Source: Curvularia sp. ZM96
Lineage: Eukaryota; Ascomycota; Dothideomycetes; Pleosporales; Pleosporaceae
Assembly (NCBI GenBank): GCA_022457065.1
Contig: JAJGBQ010000006.1
Span: forward strand, 2,108,001 to 2,172,000
DNA: 64,000 nucleotides
Direction: 5' to 3'
How positions within the stretch are numbered: position 1 is the stretch's first letter; each line of letters starts with the position of its first letter. A model generated the notes under the pieces. That model had not been told where the DNA came from and searched no databases. It saw only the letters and a list, made by a program, of their open reading frames with translations. A program made the translations under genes and the position numbers. Shown piece by piece: positions 32,127 through 44,400 of this stretch.

Positions 32127-33813
32127 CTAGTTGGTAGTGGTGCGTCGAATGGGTGCTGCTGAAAGTAGCCCTCCAGCATCTTGTAAAGAAGGCACATCGT
32201 AGCTAGTTTGTGTTGAACGCGTCGAGGTGCGATGCATGGGCGGATGTCGAGGAGGCATAACGGAAGCGCTGGGGTCTGAAGATACTGTAGACTGGGCTTC
32301 TTCTTGCTCGCGGTCTTCGGAGAGCAAACCGCCGAGATCTTGGAGTGGTTGAGCCGAACGTGATGGCAGTTCAAGATCCTCGGATTGCTGCGAGAGGCGG
32401 GAGTTCCGTCGAGCTGGTAAGAGGGCGCGACCAGCCGACATTATCGAGTTGGAGGCTCTGGAGCCTCTTCTGGGTTGGGCTGCAAAGTCGTGCGCAATTA
32501 CAGAGTCTGTGGGCGAGGGGGTTACTCCTGGCTGTTCCAGCAGACCGCCCGCATCAAACCACGATACTCGTCTGCCGCCACGAGGACTGGGCATTGGGTC
32601 CCGTACATCTTCGGGTGCTATGTGTGAGTGATCTTCGGTACGAATTGTACTGGCATCTTCGTCAGGAAACCTCCAGTTGTTGTTTGCAAAAGGGCCAGAC
32701 TGCCTTGTAGGCGGCAAGAGGTCAAGGTCTGCTACGGGAGCTGGCCTCGGTACGCTGTCTGATTTCTCCAGAAGCTCGGGCTTGGTGCGATAACCTAGCG
32801 ATCGTGCAAGGTCTTCATCGCTGCTACGGGGCTGGTCCGTGAAGCGACGCGATGACCTGCGTTCGGCGCTGTCGGTAGTCGACGGTGCCTTGAACTTTGA
32901 TTTCTTGACACCTCGATCACGGAGGAAAGACCCCAGGACAATGGCGTTGGACACGATCGCAGCAGCCAATATCTCGGAAGAAGCGAAGACTGTGCGAAAT
33001 TGCTGGAGGCCCTGTTTTTGAATGACTAGAGGCATACGAGCTCCAGTGACAATGATGAGACCGAGGGATAGAGAGAAAAGAGCTACAAGGGACACTTTGC
33101 GCTTCAAGGGCATGCTGGAGCGTACAATGATTGGGATCGGAAAGGCAATTAGGAGAATGTCGGTGACAATATCGGCAATGCCCATGGTGAGGAGTTGAGC
33201 ATAACCCTGGCGGCACTCGGGCCCTGGATCTGGGATGACTTGCCAGTAGTGAGTGATGGGACGGCACTCGGCTAGCGTAGCAATCAGGACCATGAAGAAG
33301 GTGACGACGAGAAAGATGCGGATACAGCGCAGCCCCCATTCGTATCCTTTTTTCCAGAATCGCTCGGTCAAGCGCTTCAAGAACTCGGAGACGGTGAACT
33401 TGGCCAGCCAGATGCTAGTAACAGGTTAGTCATGCTATATACAAGCTCAAGGACGAACATGCGTACAATAGCGCGTAGAAGATCCTGGCGGCAAGGACCA
33501 TCTGCGAACCAATCTCACGGTGGCGGATTTTGACGGGGTCGGTCAAGTTGGTCGTGGCGACATTGTTGGTGCCGTAGATCAAGACGACGTGGACAAAGCC
33601 CATGCGCGCAAAAAGCGGAAAGATGCTGAGGGCCATGACCTTGTCTTCGCGAAATAGGCGTTCATTGCGAATGTAGCGGCCAGACAGGCGGACGCCTATG
33701 ATGACGGCGGAGAAGACGGTGCACCACCAACTGTACAAAAGAGTGGGGTTGTTGGCCAGGCGGGTTCGCGGCTCTGGGGCGGAAGGGCCATAGAGACTGC
33801 GCGGTATGATCAT
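32127..33813 (-). CDS. Rhodopsin-like (Pth11-related) seven-helix membrane protein
   Basis: Two exons, 33813-33467 and 33414-32127, give 544 residues; the intron is 52 bp (GTACGC donor, GACTAAC branch, CTAG acceptor). Seven hydrophobic segments occupy about residues 25-310, with FYALFIWLAKFTVSEFLKRL formed by splicing, AECRPITHYWQVIPDPGPEC in an extracellular loop, and ADIVTDILLIAFPIPII. This is the layout of the fungal rhodopsin-like domain, without a CFEM domain. The C-terminal 240 residues are cytosolic, Ser/Arg-rich and low in complexity, with four copies of a D(A/L)GGLL motif (DAGGLLEQ, DLGGLLSE, DAGGLLSA and similar). Such tails are common in putative signalling receptors, but the ligand and partner are unknown. 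Confidence 0.82.
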
Positions 33814-36189
33814 TTCGCTGTGGAGCAGTCCGTACAGACTCTCGCCTCCGCAGAGGGGGGAGCTGTTTGGAATGTCGCGTGCTCAGTGTCGGCTATGGGG
33901 GACAGTGATAGCGGTGACGGATGCAGGATTGTGGGCTGGAGGCGCATGGACCATTTCGCTATTCCGGGTGACGTTGGTGGTGTACCGAGGTCCCGGAAGC
34001 GCGGCCTGGACGTGTCTCTGGAGTGTCGGCGGTGGAGGAGCGAGTTTGGACGCAACGTCGAGGACGGGTCGACGAGGCGGAGAGGGTGAGGAGGAGAGTG
34101 AAGAGGAAGGTGAGGCAGCCGATACGCGGCAGATGACGGGCTGACAGTCGGAGGTGTGCGTGATAACCCAAGCAGGCGCAGTGCGAATGAGTGGGTCGTT
34201 ATCGCAACGGCAGTACTTGGCCAGGATTCGGAGGTACGCCACAAACTCACTACAGCCCGCGTCGATGAGGTGAAGGCGCCCGCAGAGGGAGATTGCCGTG
34301 CAATGCCAATGTGCTCCCCCACTCTGCTTGGATCCCGACCCCGGCGGGTGCTGATAGGCGTTTGCTCAGCGTGGCACGGCAAGGAGAAATAATGGGTGAG
34401 GCTGGGGAGTGGTGTCAGCGCTCGTATCGTCTCAACTCATCCTGTCTCGTCTCGCGGCGCCTCGTGTTTTCGTGTGGTCCCGAGAGGGAGGGCGAGGTGT
34501 ATATCATCCCTGTGTCGGCGTGCATGATGCTAGTGGGTGTATGTATGCTTCGCGCCATGGCGCTTATTGGCTCAGCCTGTCGACAGCGGACGAGAGGAGC
34601 ATCTTGACGTGGAGGCGGGGTGCCAAACACGCCTCCGACCTGAGGACAGCGGCCGGATACCGTCTTGGAGGCTCGGTCGAGTATTGGCTCTGGGGGGCCG
34701 TCACACCGGCTCCTGTGCTCACCAACTACATTGGCCGCGACGTGCCTCGTTAGGCGTCTTGGACACGACCCGGGGGCCAGGACGGGGGCCAGGCGGCTAC
34801 GTGGTAGGCGGACGGTCGAGTGCACATCCTCCGGTCTTGTCGCCATGGTGGCCATTTTTGTCTCGAGCAGCTTCGCAGCGACGAGCGGCGAGCCAGCGAC
34901 GGCCGTGGCTGCGGCGCCGGCCGGGGTTGGCGTCTGAAAGGCTCCCCCCACTGAGCTGGGCTGTCGCGTGGTGGCCTGCCCTGTGCGCCTGCCTGTTTCC
35001 AGACCCTGACCCCCGCCTTTGACGTTCGCACCTGCCCAGGCGAGGATGCCCACCTGCAGTGTCGGCCACCGTCTGCGGGATATTTTATCGGCGGTATTCA
35101 GACGTTTCGGCGCGCAGTAACACGAAAAACCAATCCCGAAATGCCCAACAAGCGCGATAAAAAAAAGCCGCGCCCGCATTCGCATCTTCGCGCTCTCGCC
35201 TTGGCCGTTGCTGAGGGGTATGTCGGAGCTTTTGTGGACGGACACCTCTGTGAGCAGCCCGTTGGCTGCTTCGGGAGCCAGCACGGAGGCGCCCATCTGC
35301 CACGAGCTTCCCCTGAGTACATATCTCTGGACGGTCCAGTATCTCGGTCAACACCTTCCTCTCGTAGCTGACTTCCGTCAACGTATCAGCGGTAGCAAGC
35401 GCGGCCTGGTGTGATGAGATGAGCCAGGGCGGTGGCGAAGTGGGGGTTTGCTCTCTGTGGTTTCGAGTGCAGCAGTAGACATGACTCTGCCGGCGTCGAT
35501 ATTGCGATACTGTGTCTGGACAAGTATGCACAAGTAGAAGTACTACAGCAGGTGACGGGGAGATGGCGATCTACGCAGGGGACTTGCACGGTACCTGGCA
35601 AAGGAGATGACGGGTTAGCACAATTGCGCCCGAATGTCCAATGTGCGCTCACCACGGCCGACCAACAAACAAATCAATCAACAAAACACGAGACATGTTG
35701 CCAAGGGGTCAGGCGTGTGGCAATGTCTGCCTGGGAAACGTCACGGGTCCGAAATATGCCACCGCGTCATGCAATGGGGGAGAGGACACATCGGCTTCTC
35801 ATTCACATGTGAAACCGTGTGAGCTTGGGCCGGGCACGTGAGCAACTTCAGTCACTCACCCTCTCGTGCCCACACGCAAATACCCAGCAAGCAGAGCAAT
35901 GCCCACGGCTGCGTGCGGCTGCCTGTCTCTCCATAGCAATGACGAATGACTTTGAGTGAAACCTGGAAAAGCTGCAAGCCATGTCGTGCATGCCCGCGGA
36001 AACAAATCACAGCCAGACCTTTGGTGGAGCAATGACGTTTTGGTGAACGCCCACCAGACGGCGCACACGACAGTCCCAGAACAAAACCACCTCAGCTCCC
36101 TGGTGCCCTCTTTGTACTCTACACACTCCCCCTTTTCTGCTTACACGGATCGATACCTGCCTGAAAACGCATACTCCCTCCCCCAAGTA
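33814..36189. promoter_or_regulatory. 2.4 kb gene-free divergent region
   Basis: This is the longest gap between core genes in the window. The flanking genes are transcribed away from it. The sequence is GC-rich in the middle. Frames of up to 293 codons occur on both strands, overlap one another and have Arg/Pro/Ser-rich random composition, so none is called. The last 100 bases before the reticulon ATG are pyrimidine-rich (CTCCCCCTTTTCTGCTT), typical of a fungal core promoter. Long 5' leaders or an unseen non-coding RNA are possible. Confidence 0.45.
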
Positions 36190-37669
36190 ATGTCCGGAGA
36201 AGCCCCACGCGTTGAACTGAACAGCACGGATCTCGACCTGTCGACGCCCGTCAACCAGAAGCTATCGCAGATGCAGTCTGAATCGGCCCCGCAGCCCAAC
36301 GGCAACGCAGCCCACAACATGCAGAACGGTGCCGCAAAGGCAACCGAAGGTCTTTACGAAAGTAGGGTGAGTGGCATATTACGAGGTCCTCCCTCGTCCA
36401 TTTGCCGAGACGCAAGCTAACGCCATACAACGCAGTCTTATCTGCGGCCCGCACCACACCCGAATTCCTAAACTTACACCCACAAAGCAGCTTCAAACGC
36501 CCTCAACGCCGCCAGCAACCACCCCAGTGTGCAAAACGCAAAAAACACCGTCATGAACGGTAAGGTACGTACTTGACCCCCGCACTCGCACCCTTCACAA
36601 CCCCTCGCAGCAGCTGACACCCGACACAGATTCCGACAATGTCCGCACACGACCCGTAGCTAAACTCCACAGGACCCGTCGCTCAGAACGTCAAGGCCGA
36701 GGGCGCAAAGACGCGCGATGAGTTTGCCGACCTCGCAAACTCAAAGACCATCCCCGAGCAGAAGACGGCAACTGGCCAGAACCTTACTCGCAAGTGCTCC
36801 ACGAGCCCCTCGTTGGGAGCCTGCCACTAATCGACAGCAGACTACCACAGCATGTTCTACCGCCTCTTGAGCTGGAAGAACCCCCGCGCTACCGGCATCG
36901 CCTTTGCCAGCACCATCGTCTTCATCTTTGCCGCGCGATACCTTAACTTGATCCGCTACATTTTTAAGACCTCGTACATGGTCCTTGGTGCGACTGCGGC
37001 GGCCGAGGTCGCTGGGCAGATGACCATTGGACGTGGCCTCACCTCGCAGTTTAGGCCGCGACAATACTACACCATCCCCAAGGCCTCGCTTGAGCGCTTG
37101 ATGGATGACTTTGAGCAGCTCATCAACTTCTTCGTCATCGAGTCTCAGCGTATTGTCTTTGCCGAGAACGTCTATGTCACCGTTGGTGTAAGTTGGCGCC
37201 TTGGAGCTTTTTGCTCTACTGTACTGTCATGTACTGTGTATGTTTGCTGACTGATCCCGCTTAGGCCTTCTTCGCATCCCTCCTCTCCTACTTCCTGATC
37301 AAGTTTGTTCCTCTCTGGGGCTTGGCTCTGATCTCGACCGTCATTACCTTCCTCGGCCCCCTCATCTACATCAAGAACAAGGATGTCATTGATGCTCAGC
37401 TGGAGAAGGGCTACCACATTGCCAACCAGCAGGCTCAGCAGGTCAAGGGACTTGCCAACCAGCATGCTGGAAACGCTATGAAGACTGTCCAGGGCTACAC
37501 ACAACAAGCTACTGCTAAGGCCCAAGAGACCGTCAACCAATACCGTGGACGCTCTACTTCACCAGAAGTCAAGAAGCAGGCCTTCCCCGCTGTTCCCAAG
37601 CACGAGCCTATTGAGGAATCGTCTTCGGAAGAGGAGGAGGACGAGCCCGTTGCCCAGGCTGCTCAGTAA
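36190..37669 (+). CDS. RTN1: Reticulon-like ER membrane-shaping protein
   Basis: Five exons, 36190-36361, 36491-36559, 36673-36789, 36841-37187 and 37265-37669, give 369 residues. The reticulon homology domain runs from about residue 120: THYHSMFYRLLSWKNPRATG, a first long hydrophobic hairpin, the hydrophilic loop with FRPRQYYTIPKASLERLMDD, and a second hairpin (AFFASLLSYFLIKFVPLWGLAL). The tail contains amphipathic helices and a highly acidic SSSEEEEDEP motif. Reticulons bend ER tubules. The third intron (36790-36840) starts with GC, not GT (GCAAGT...CTAAT...CAGCAG); splicing there is required to form LTHYHS. The first intron donor (GTAGGG at 36362) is weak, a GTGAGT six bases later being out of frame, so that junction is the least certain. 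Confidence 0.88.
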
Positions 37670-38650
37670 GCCAACTGATTTTGGATCAACGTCTATTGAG
37701 CGGTTCGTGTGTCGAATGTCTGCTTCTACACCCTCCGCACATCCAACCTTTGAACACGCCACAAAAAATCTGTCGTACGCACTCATCATTCGATGACTGT
37801 GAGCGTGTACAGAATGTCAATGTCAGTTCCGATATTCGAAAAGCCCGGAAATTGGAAACAACGCTGGCCGCTCTGTGTTCCCTTTCTTAAGCCCCTTGTT
37901 TTTTCATGTTTCTAGTCTAGCGGCTCCAGTATTCCCTCTGCATTCATCTGTCTTTTCTCTAACGGCCTTGTCTCCTTTTGGGTCAGGTTTCGGTGTGGTA
38001 GTCATGGTAACATGGGAGTTGTAATCAAAATTGTCTTTTAATCATGCTCTCGTGTCACAAAGTTGAGGTGTCGGGTGTGGTGATGATACTCGAAAGCCAG
38101 GCATCCAGCATGGTCTCCCCTCCGAGTACCCCGCTGGGTAGACGTAATGCCTACATGTATTGGACGCGGAAGCGCTGACCTTGTCTCACCTGCGACGCTG
38201 CGGCGGGCGGGCGGGCGGATGCACACTCAGCGTCCTCGCAGGATTTGCCTACCTTGTCTTCTTAAATGTGTCCTCAAAGACGCCCATGCAGCCTGGATCA
38301 GGAGGATGTACGCAGGCATGTCGAGCACCATCCAGCGTCTACGCCGAGTAGAGGCAAGCCCAATAATAGATCGGCGGCTAAGCGGAACGCCTTGGTCCGT
38401 GCGCCAGGCCTTCTACTGGTTGCGTCAGTTTCAGCACAGCCACTTGGCACCAGGCGACTTCGCCTCCTCCTGGTTATTAGGCGGCAGCCTGTTCTACGAC
38501 ACTGGCTGTTAAGACTACCTTCTCTCCCATCAATAGTGCATCGTAGACACCTTCTCTCGTTTGTATTCGGCTTTCCTACACGTACCCCGAGAACTTTCCT
38601 TCGAATCGGCGAGTCCTATTGTTGCCATCTTGGCATAGTGAGCAGGCAAC
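37670..38650. other. Intergenic region, reticulon to membrane protein
   Basis: About 980 bases. The first 370 look like reticulon 3' flank (T-rich tracts around 37900-38040). The remainder is the promoter and leader of the next gene. Several short frames are present but none has recognisable features. Confidence 0.45.
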
Positions 38651-39891
38651 ATGACCATGCTCCTTGAGCTCGCTCGTCGCGCTGTATCGCACCCACATAC
38701 GGCGACGTTCGTCAAGCGCGCTGTGGCTATCCAACATGGCGAAGGCGAGAAGGTCGAGGTCCCGATCTGGGGCGCTGTACTCGTCTACCTGACTATGGTG
38801 GTCGGTGTTCTTAGTTTCACTCTCGTGAGTACTCCCTGTCCACGTTCAGCCTCGTACCTTTACATCAATGAGACCTTGTACTGACAAAGTGCTGCTAGAT
38901 GTCGTACATGCTCAACCACGTCATAGTATCCCTGTGCATGGTTGAGTCCCCCGGAGCCGCCATCACCGTTACACCTTCCACCCATGAGCCGTCCGTCAAG
39001 GAAGGCGAGAAGGAGACTCTCCTAGAGACTGGCCCCACGATCGAGCTCGTCAACCAGAAGCCCATCACGTCCTCCATTCGCGCCACCATCCGTCACCTTG
39101 TCGACAACGGCGGCCGCTTCGCCCGCTTCCGGGGATACCGCATCCACATCTTGTATTCCGTGCTCAGCAGCCTTGTCTTCACCTTCTTCAACGGCGCTCT
39201 CGAATTTCTCCCTGGTCAAGCCGTCTTGAGCGCCGCCATTACTGGTGCAATCCTTGCCCGAGTCCACGCCGCATGGACGCACAGGGTTGTTAGCATGCCG
39301 TCCGAGCAGTCATTCTGGAAGCGTATCCCCAACAGGAGCCACTGGAAGACTCTTGCCCTCCCTGCTGCCATCGAGTCGGCCATGCCATACATCAGCATGT
39401 ACCTTACTGTTGGTTTGATTCAGCTCCTCGGCTTCACTGGGAAGTGGGATGAGCATAATCGGGGGGAGCCCGCCACCTGTGGTCAGAAGATCGCTACCGT
39501 GGCTAGCGTCCTTGCCGTTGTCATCTTCGCTATCTCCTGCACTCTCTTCCTTTGCCTGCCTGCCATGGTCACTCTAGCCCGCGTCGAGGCTTCCATTCTC
39601 CCTGAGGACCAAGATACCATTGTGCCCTTTGACCGTACTTTCGGCGGCAAGGTTGTCAGCAAGATGATGGGCGGAACCGGCGTGGTTGGCTTCCTCGACG
39701 CCTGGAGATCCTTCAATTGGGAGGCCCGTCGTCGCCTTATCAAGCTCTTTATTAAGAACTTTCTCATCTTGGCTGGTCTCTTCCTTGTCATTCTCCACGT
39801 TATCGCCTTTGAAACCTTTGTCGTCGTAGGACCTGAGGTTGGCCGCTTGATGTCACAGGCGAAGCACGACGCCATGACTCAAGGTGCTTAG
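38651..39891 (+). CDS. Conserved fungal multi-pass membrane protein
   Basis: Two exons, 38651-38824 and 38899-39891, give 388 residues; the intron is 74 bp (GTGAGT...GCTGCTAG). The first exon ends inside the first hydrophobic segment (VPIWGAVLVYLTMVVGVLSF), which splicing extends into MSYMLNHVIVSLCMVE. Further hydrophobic segments are at about 150-190, 225-250, 280-305 and 350-375, with the motif HAAWTHRVVSMPSEQSFWKRIP between them. Related fungal proteins are sometimes listed as ubiquitin carrier protein; no UBC fold or catalytic Cys context is present, so I treat this as a membrane protein of unknown role. The FDRTFGGKVV and GFLDAWRSFNWEARRRLIKL segments look conserved. Confidence 0.75.
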
Positions 39892-41479
39892 AGGCAGAAT
39901 TCCTCTTCCGCACACCCTAAGGGGGTTTTTTTTTGGCAGTAGATTGGAAATTATTGAATCTTGAAACCCGACCAGCGAAGTGTTCTTTATGTCTTGGACT
40001 GGAATAGGCAGCATCTATCTCACATCAGCATTTTTTTTTTCTCCTTTGGTAACCCATTCTCTTCAATGCGTGTGATATTTCGTAGACGCAGACTAGTAAT
40101 TGTAAAAGAGAATGCAGTCACAGATCACAGAAAATGTGGCGTAGTCTGAACCATCTCTACTATCAGTAACTAGATTCATTCACAAACACCCACCCCTCTT
40201 ACACAAACGACATAGAACGCCCGTAATCAAGCAAAGTCACATGGCACGTTCTGCTTGCCTCGTTCCTTTCGTTATGCATATATTGTTAATTTTCCTCGAC
40301 TACATACATCCATAAAAACCACATATTTGGCAATCTCAGATGTTCACACCTCCCACTACCGACGACCCTTTGTTTAAACAGACTCTTTCAGTAAACCCAC
40401 GCTAGCGAACACTGATTAACAATAAGCTCAAAAGAGGTAAAAAAACACAATAACGGACAAATAAGCGTGCTTGCAGATGCTGCATAGGATGGAGAAACGC
40501 CATGCATGCGGTGAGATGAAGAAGAATGGGAAAGCAAAGAAAAGGGTATAAACACCAGGAGAAGAAGAGTAAGGAACAAGGATATGTGTGCATCAGCAAC
40601 TCCCTGTCTCTGACTACGTTCGCTCGTCATGTGTCCTTGTCGCGTGGTTTTTTTCTCTCCTAAGACACAACGAGGGAGTGAGAGAGAGACAGCGGGAGGG
40701 GGGTAGGGAACCGAGAGTGAGCAAAAAAGAGGAAGAGCAAGTAAACCATGCATACGTGCAAAACACCGGAAAAAGTCGAGTTGAATCATGCCATTCGTGC
40801 CTCACCATTGAACTCTCATTAATCCCTTGTCCTTTGCCCTCCCTTCATCCTTTTGACGAAAAGTTCGGTATTGAGTCCTGAATACCCTTTTTTTTATATT
40901 GATTTTGACTCTTTTAGAATTTCCATGGTTGTCCATGAATTTATATACGCCTAGGCGTATAGGTGACGACCAAAATGCCGTTCTTTTGAAGAATAGAGTG
41001 GTAGTGATACCGGAGTTGTCTAGGCTGTGAAAAAAAAGATGGAAGGATGCCGAGAAAAGCAGAAGCAAAGAATGAGCAAAACAAGCGAAAACAATGGCCA
41101 CAAACATGCAAGGAACAGAATAATGCTGGTCGTACCTCCCGTTCTCTCGTTTAAGCAAATGGTGAAAAAAAAAGCGCTAGTGTTTACTTTTACGGTGTTT
41201 CCTTGTTTTCTCGTCGTGAGAATCTTCTGCCAGGGTTGTGGGCAGAGTGGAGTGCTTTTCTATTCCGATTGCAGGGCTGAACGACAAAATGAGTTAAGGT
41301 GGGTTGGTGTGTTCTGCAATGAATGGTGACAAGGGGCACAGGGCAGCGAGTGCTGAATCTCTGCTAAATGTAAAGGAGGCTACACCACGTTCCATGGCAA
41401 GGAAGCAAACAGCCTCGGGCTCCAAGTGCCCTCAAGGCATTGATGAGCCATGCTCGTCTCGTTTCGCATCTTCCTCTTA
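39892..41479. other. 1.6 kb convergent intergenic region
   Basis: It lies between two converging genes. There are T-rich tracts at 39920 and 40030 and purine-rich tracts at 40490-40580 and 40670-40740 on the plus strand. The sequence TATACGCCTAGGCGTATA at about 40945-40962 is a perfect 18-bp palindrome. No gene is supported. Confidence 0.5.
40945..40962. repeat. Perfect 18-bp palindrome
   Basis: TATACGCCTAGGCGTATA equals its own reverse complement. It lies about 1.05 kb from the preceding gene end and 520 bases past the end of histidine kinase 1. It could form a cruciform or bind a symmetric dimeric protein. There is no other copy that I saw in the window. Confidence 0.6.
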
Positions 41480-44400
41480 TCAACCGATCGATACGCTCTT
41501 GGTATGCTCGTGCGTCGTGGTCAACTTCTGCGTTTCTTCTTGGCCTTTGACAACTGCCATGCCCACATTGACACTCCTCGTCTTCTCGTTGGTACTATCC
41601 ATGTTGAGGATTGCGTTGGCTTCGGCAAGCTTGAGTCTCTCCTTTTCGGCCTCCAGTTCTAGATTCGCCTTGTCCTGTCCGGTCACGACACCCTTGAGAA
41701 TGACTTCGAGGTCTGCCAGGCGCACTGGCTTAATAAGGAAGAGATTGATACCGCTAGAGTTTGCTTCTTGTTGTATATCAGTGTCGGCGACGCCGGTGAG
41801 CGCAATGATGGTGACCTTGGGAAGATTGGAACGAATTTCATGCGCACGAATTTGACGAGTTGCTTCAAGGCCGTCCATGATAGGCATGTTGATGTCCATG
41901 AGCACAACGTCAAAGCGAGACTCTTCTTCGTTGCAGGCGGTTTTGTAGGCTTCAAGTGCCTCCTGACCGTGAGTTGCAAGAGTGTGCTCGTGGCCAAGCT
42001 TGTCGACAAAGGTTCGGAGGAGACGAAGATTGATAGGGTTGTCATCGACGCAAAGGCATCGTAGAGCGCGACTTGGCTTTCCGTACTTGGACGGCTTAAT
42101 AGGTCTACTCTTGGTCAAACGCATCTCAGGAGCACTACTGGCGCTGGTAAGCGGTGGCCGAGGGGGTCCTGGGACATGCAGCCGATCAGCACATTTATTA
42201 TGAGGAGTGTCGTCTTTGAGATGAAGTTCGGTGACTCGGGAAAGGACTGGGTCGCTGGTGATTTTTTGCGCGGCGATTTGCTTGGTGTGTCGACTGAGAC
42301 AGGACGAGAGGGCCTTTGCCATTTTGTGTGGGCCCACTGGTTGGCTGATACATTCGAAGATGATGCCCGGGACTGTGATGGCTGTGGTTGACTGTGCGGC
42401 TGCTGCACCTTGACACACGACAATGACTGGCGTTGCAGCAATCTTGCCGGGAGATTGACTATATTGTGTGCGCAACTCTTTCGCGCAGTTCTCAGTAGCA
42501 ATGATCATGTCTGGTTCCAAAGTGTCACCGCCTTCTTCGAAACGCTCCATGCCGAACCAATCAGCGCAGAGACTATCCAATGCCTTGAGACTCAGTTTCG
42601 AAGCGTTCTTGTTCTTCAGGTCCTTGACGAAATACTCCTCTGCTTCATTGAAACCATCAAAGCGCACCTTTAAGCCCTTGGTGCGCTTGGAAACTTCCTG
42701 TAAGTTTATGTCTCTCTCAGTTTCTGGGACAGTGGCACCGAAGCTTGGGGACATTCGTGACTCCTTCAATGGACATGTGACTGAGAACTTTGTACCCCGA
42801 TCCTTCTCGCTTCGCACTTCCACCTCTCCTCCAAGAGACTCTACAATTTGCTTGACAATTGAAAGACCCAAGCCAGTACCCTGGCTCAAGGGGTTTTCCT
42901 GGGCGAAAGAGTGGAAGAGCCTATTGTTGATGTAATCCTCCGACATGCCAATGCCAGAGTCGGTAACCGAGAACCTGAATTCACAAGTTTCGTCTTCATC
43001 CTCAAGCTTTCGCTTCACTTCGAGCTTTACTTTGATGTAGCCACCAGGGGTATACTTGAGGCTGTTTCCGAACAGGTTCATAATCACACGTCGCCAAGCA
43101 CCGGGTTGAGTGCGGAAGACGTAGTTATCGCTATGATTGATGTCGAGGATGATGGAAATGGGCCGGTTGTTTACCTTGGACGTGGTGAGCTCATATGTTT
43201 GAGCAGATGTCTTTGCATATGTGTATCCCGCAAACACACTCTCGACTACATCTTCTGTCAGTATGCTCATGTCAACGTCATTGATAAGCGTCATGATATC
43301 GTTGGTGTGAGCTCGGCCAGGACTGATGATGTGCTTGGCGCTCTGGGTGCGTTTTTTCTGGCGTTTCGAAACACCGCGCGTCAGATTGTTGATTTTTGCG
43401 AAATCGAGGACCTTGCATGGAGGTCAGCATAGAGGTAGATGTTTTGATAATTAGACGTACATGGTTGATAGTCTCTAATAAAGTCTTGCCACAGGTCTCG
43501 ATTGTTGCAACATGGGATACCTGCTGGCTGTCGAGAGAAGAGTCTTTCAGAAGATCTGTCATTCCAAGTATACCGTGCTGGGAATGCCAATTAGCTTGAC
43601 TACCACGACGAGAGTTCTTTTCTAACGGCTAATACATACCAAAGGAGAACGAAGCTCATGACTGATGGACGAGATGAAGTCGGCCTTTGCAGCGTCTGCT
43701 AATTTTGTGTCGAGACGAGCAACCTCCGCCATGACAAAGTTGCTAAACGCTGCCAGGTAGCTGAGCTCTTGCTCTGTTGTGAAGATTCTCTTGGGCTCGG
43801 AGCTCCAAATGACCGCAGTCGCAAACCATCGCTCACGGTGTGGGTCCCACAGGGGGTACAAGATCAAGCTTCGCGCAGTGGGAAAGACTCTCCTCAGGTA
43901 TGCCTCATCGTCCAAACTTCGAGAGGACTCGGCTTTGCGAGGGGTGCCGAAGGGGAAGCCATCACTAGACTCAAACTCGTCTAAACCAGTCGAAGGGGAG
44001 TTGATCGAAGGGGTGGCGGAATCATGATCGAGATGGAAAATCTGACCGTGTGGATAGAGTCGGAGAAGGTGTCGCAATACACTCTCCGAGATGCATTCGC
44101 CCGTGTTTGAAAAAGGTTTGGCATCGCGATCGGTCTTACACAGGGCGGCGCCGAGAATGTCGCACGGCTTGTCCGGTTCGGGAAGTTGATCCGGATCGAA
44201 GTCATCGTCAACAAGACCGCCAAAGGTACTAATCTTGGCATCGAAAAAAGCAACGCCCTCTGCCTCTGTCGAATCCACAATCATGTTGGCTGCGCGAGTG
44301 AAGTGAGCTCTAAGCTCTGGGGCCGCCCTGTCTTTCTGTTCCAGGTTTGCCAGGCCCTTGGTTGAGGCGGACGACGTTGTGGTGGTAACATCTGGACGGA

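Noticed and set aside
33810..34382. 190-codon minus-strand frame before the Pth11-like gene
   Set aside because: Ser/Pro/Arg-rich and directly upstream of a well-supported start; more likely promoter or leader sequence.
34415..35296. 293-codon minus-strand frame in the divergent region
   Set aside because: Arg/Pro/Ala-rich random composition, overlapping frames on the other strand, no motif and no clear splice partners.
36362..36490. GTGAGT at 36368 as donor of the first reticulon intron
   Set aside because: It leaves the wrong reading phase for every nearby acceptor; the weaker GTAGGG at 36362 restores the frame.
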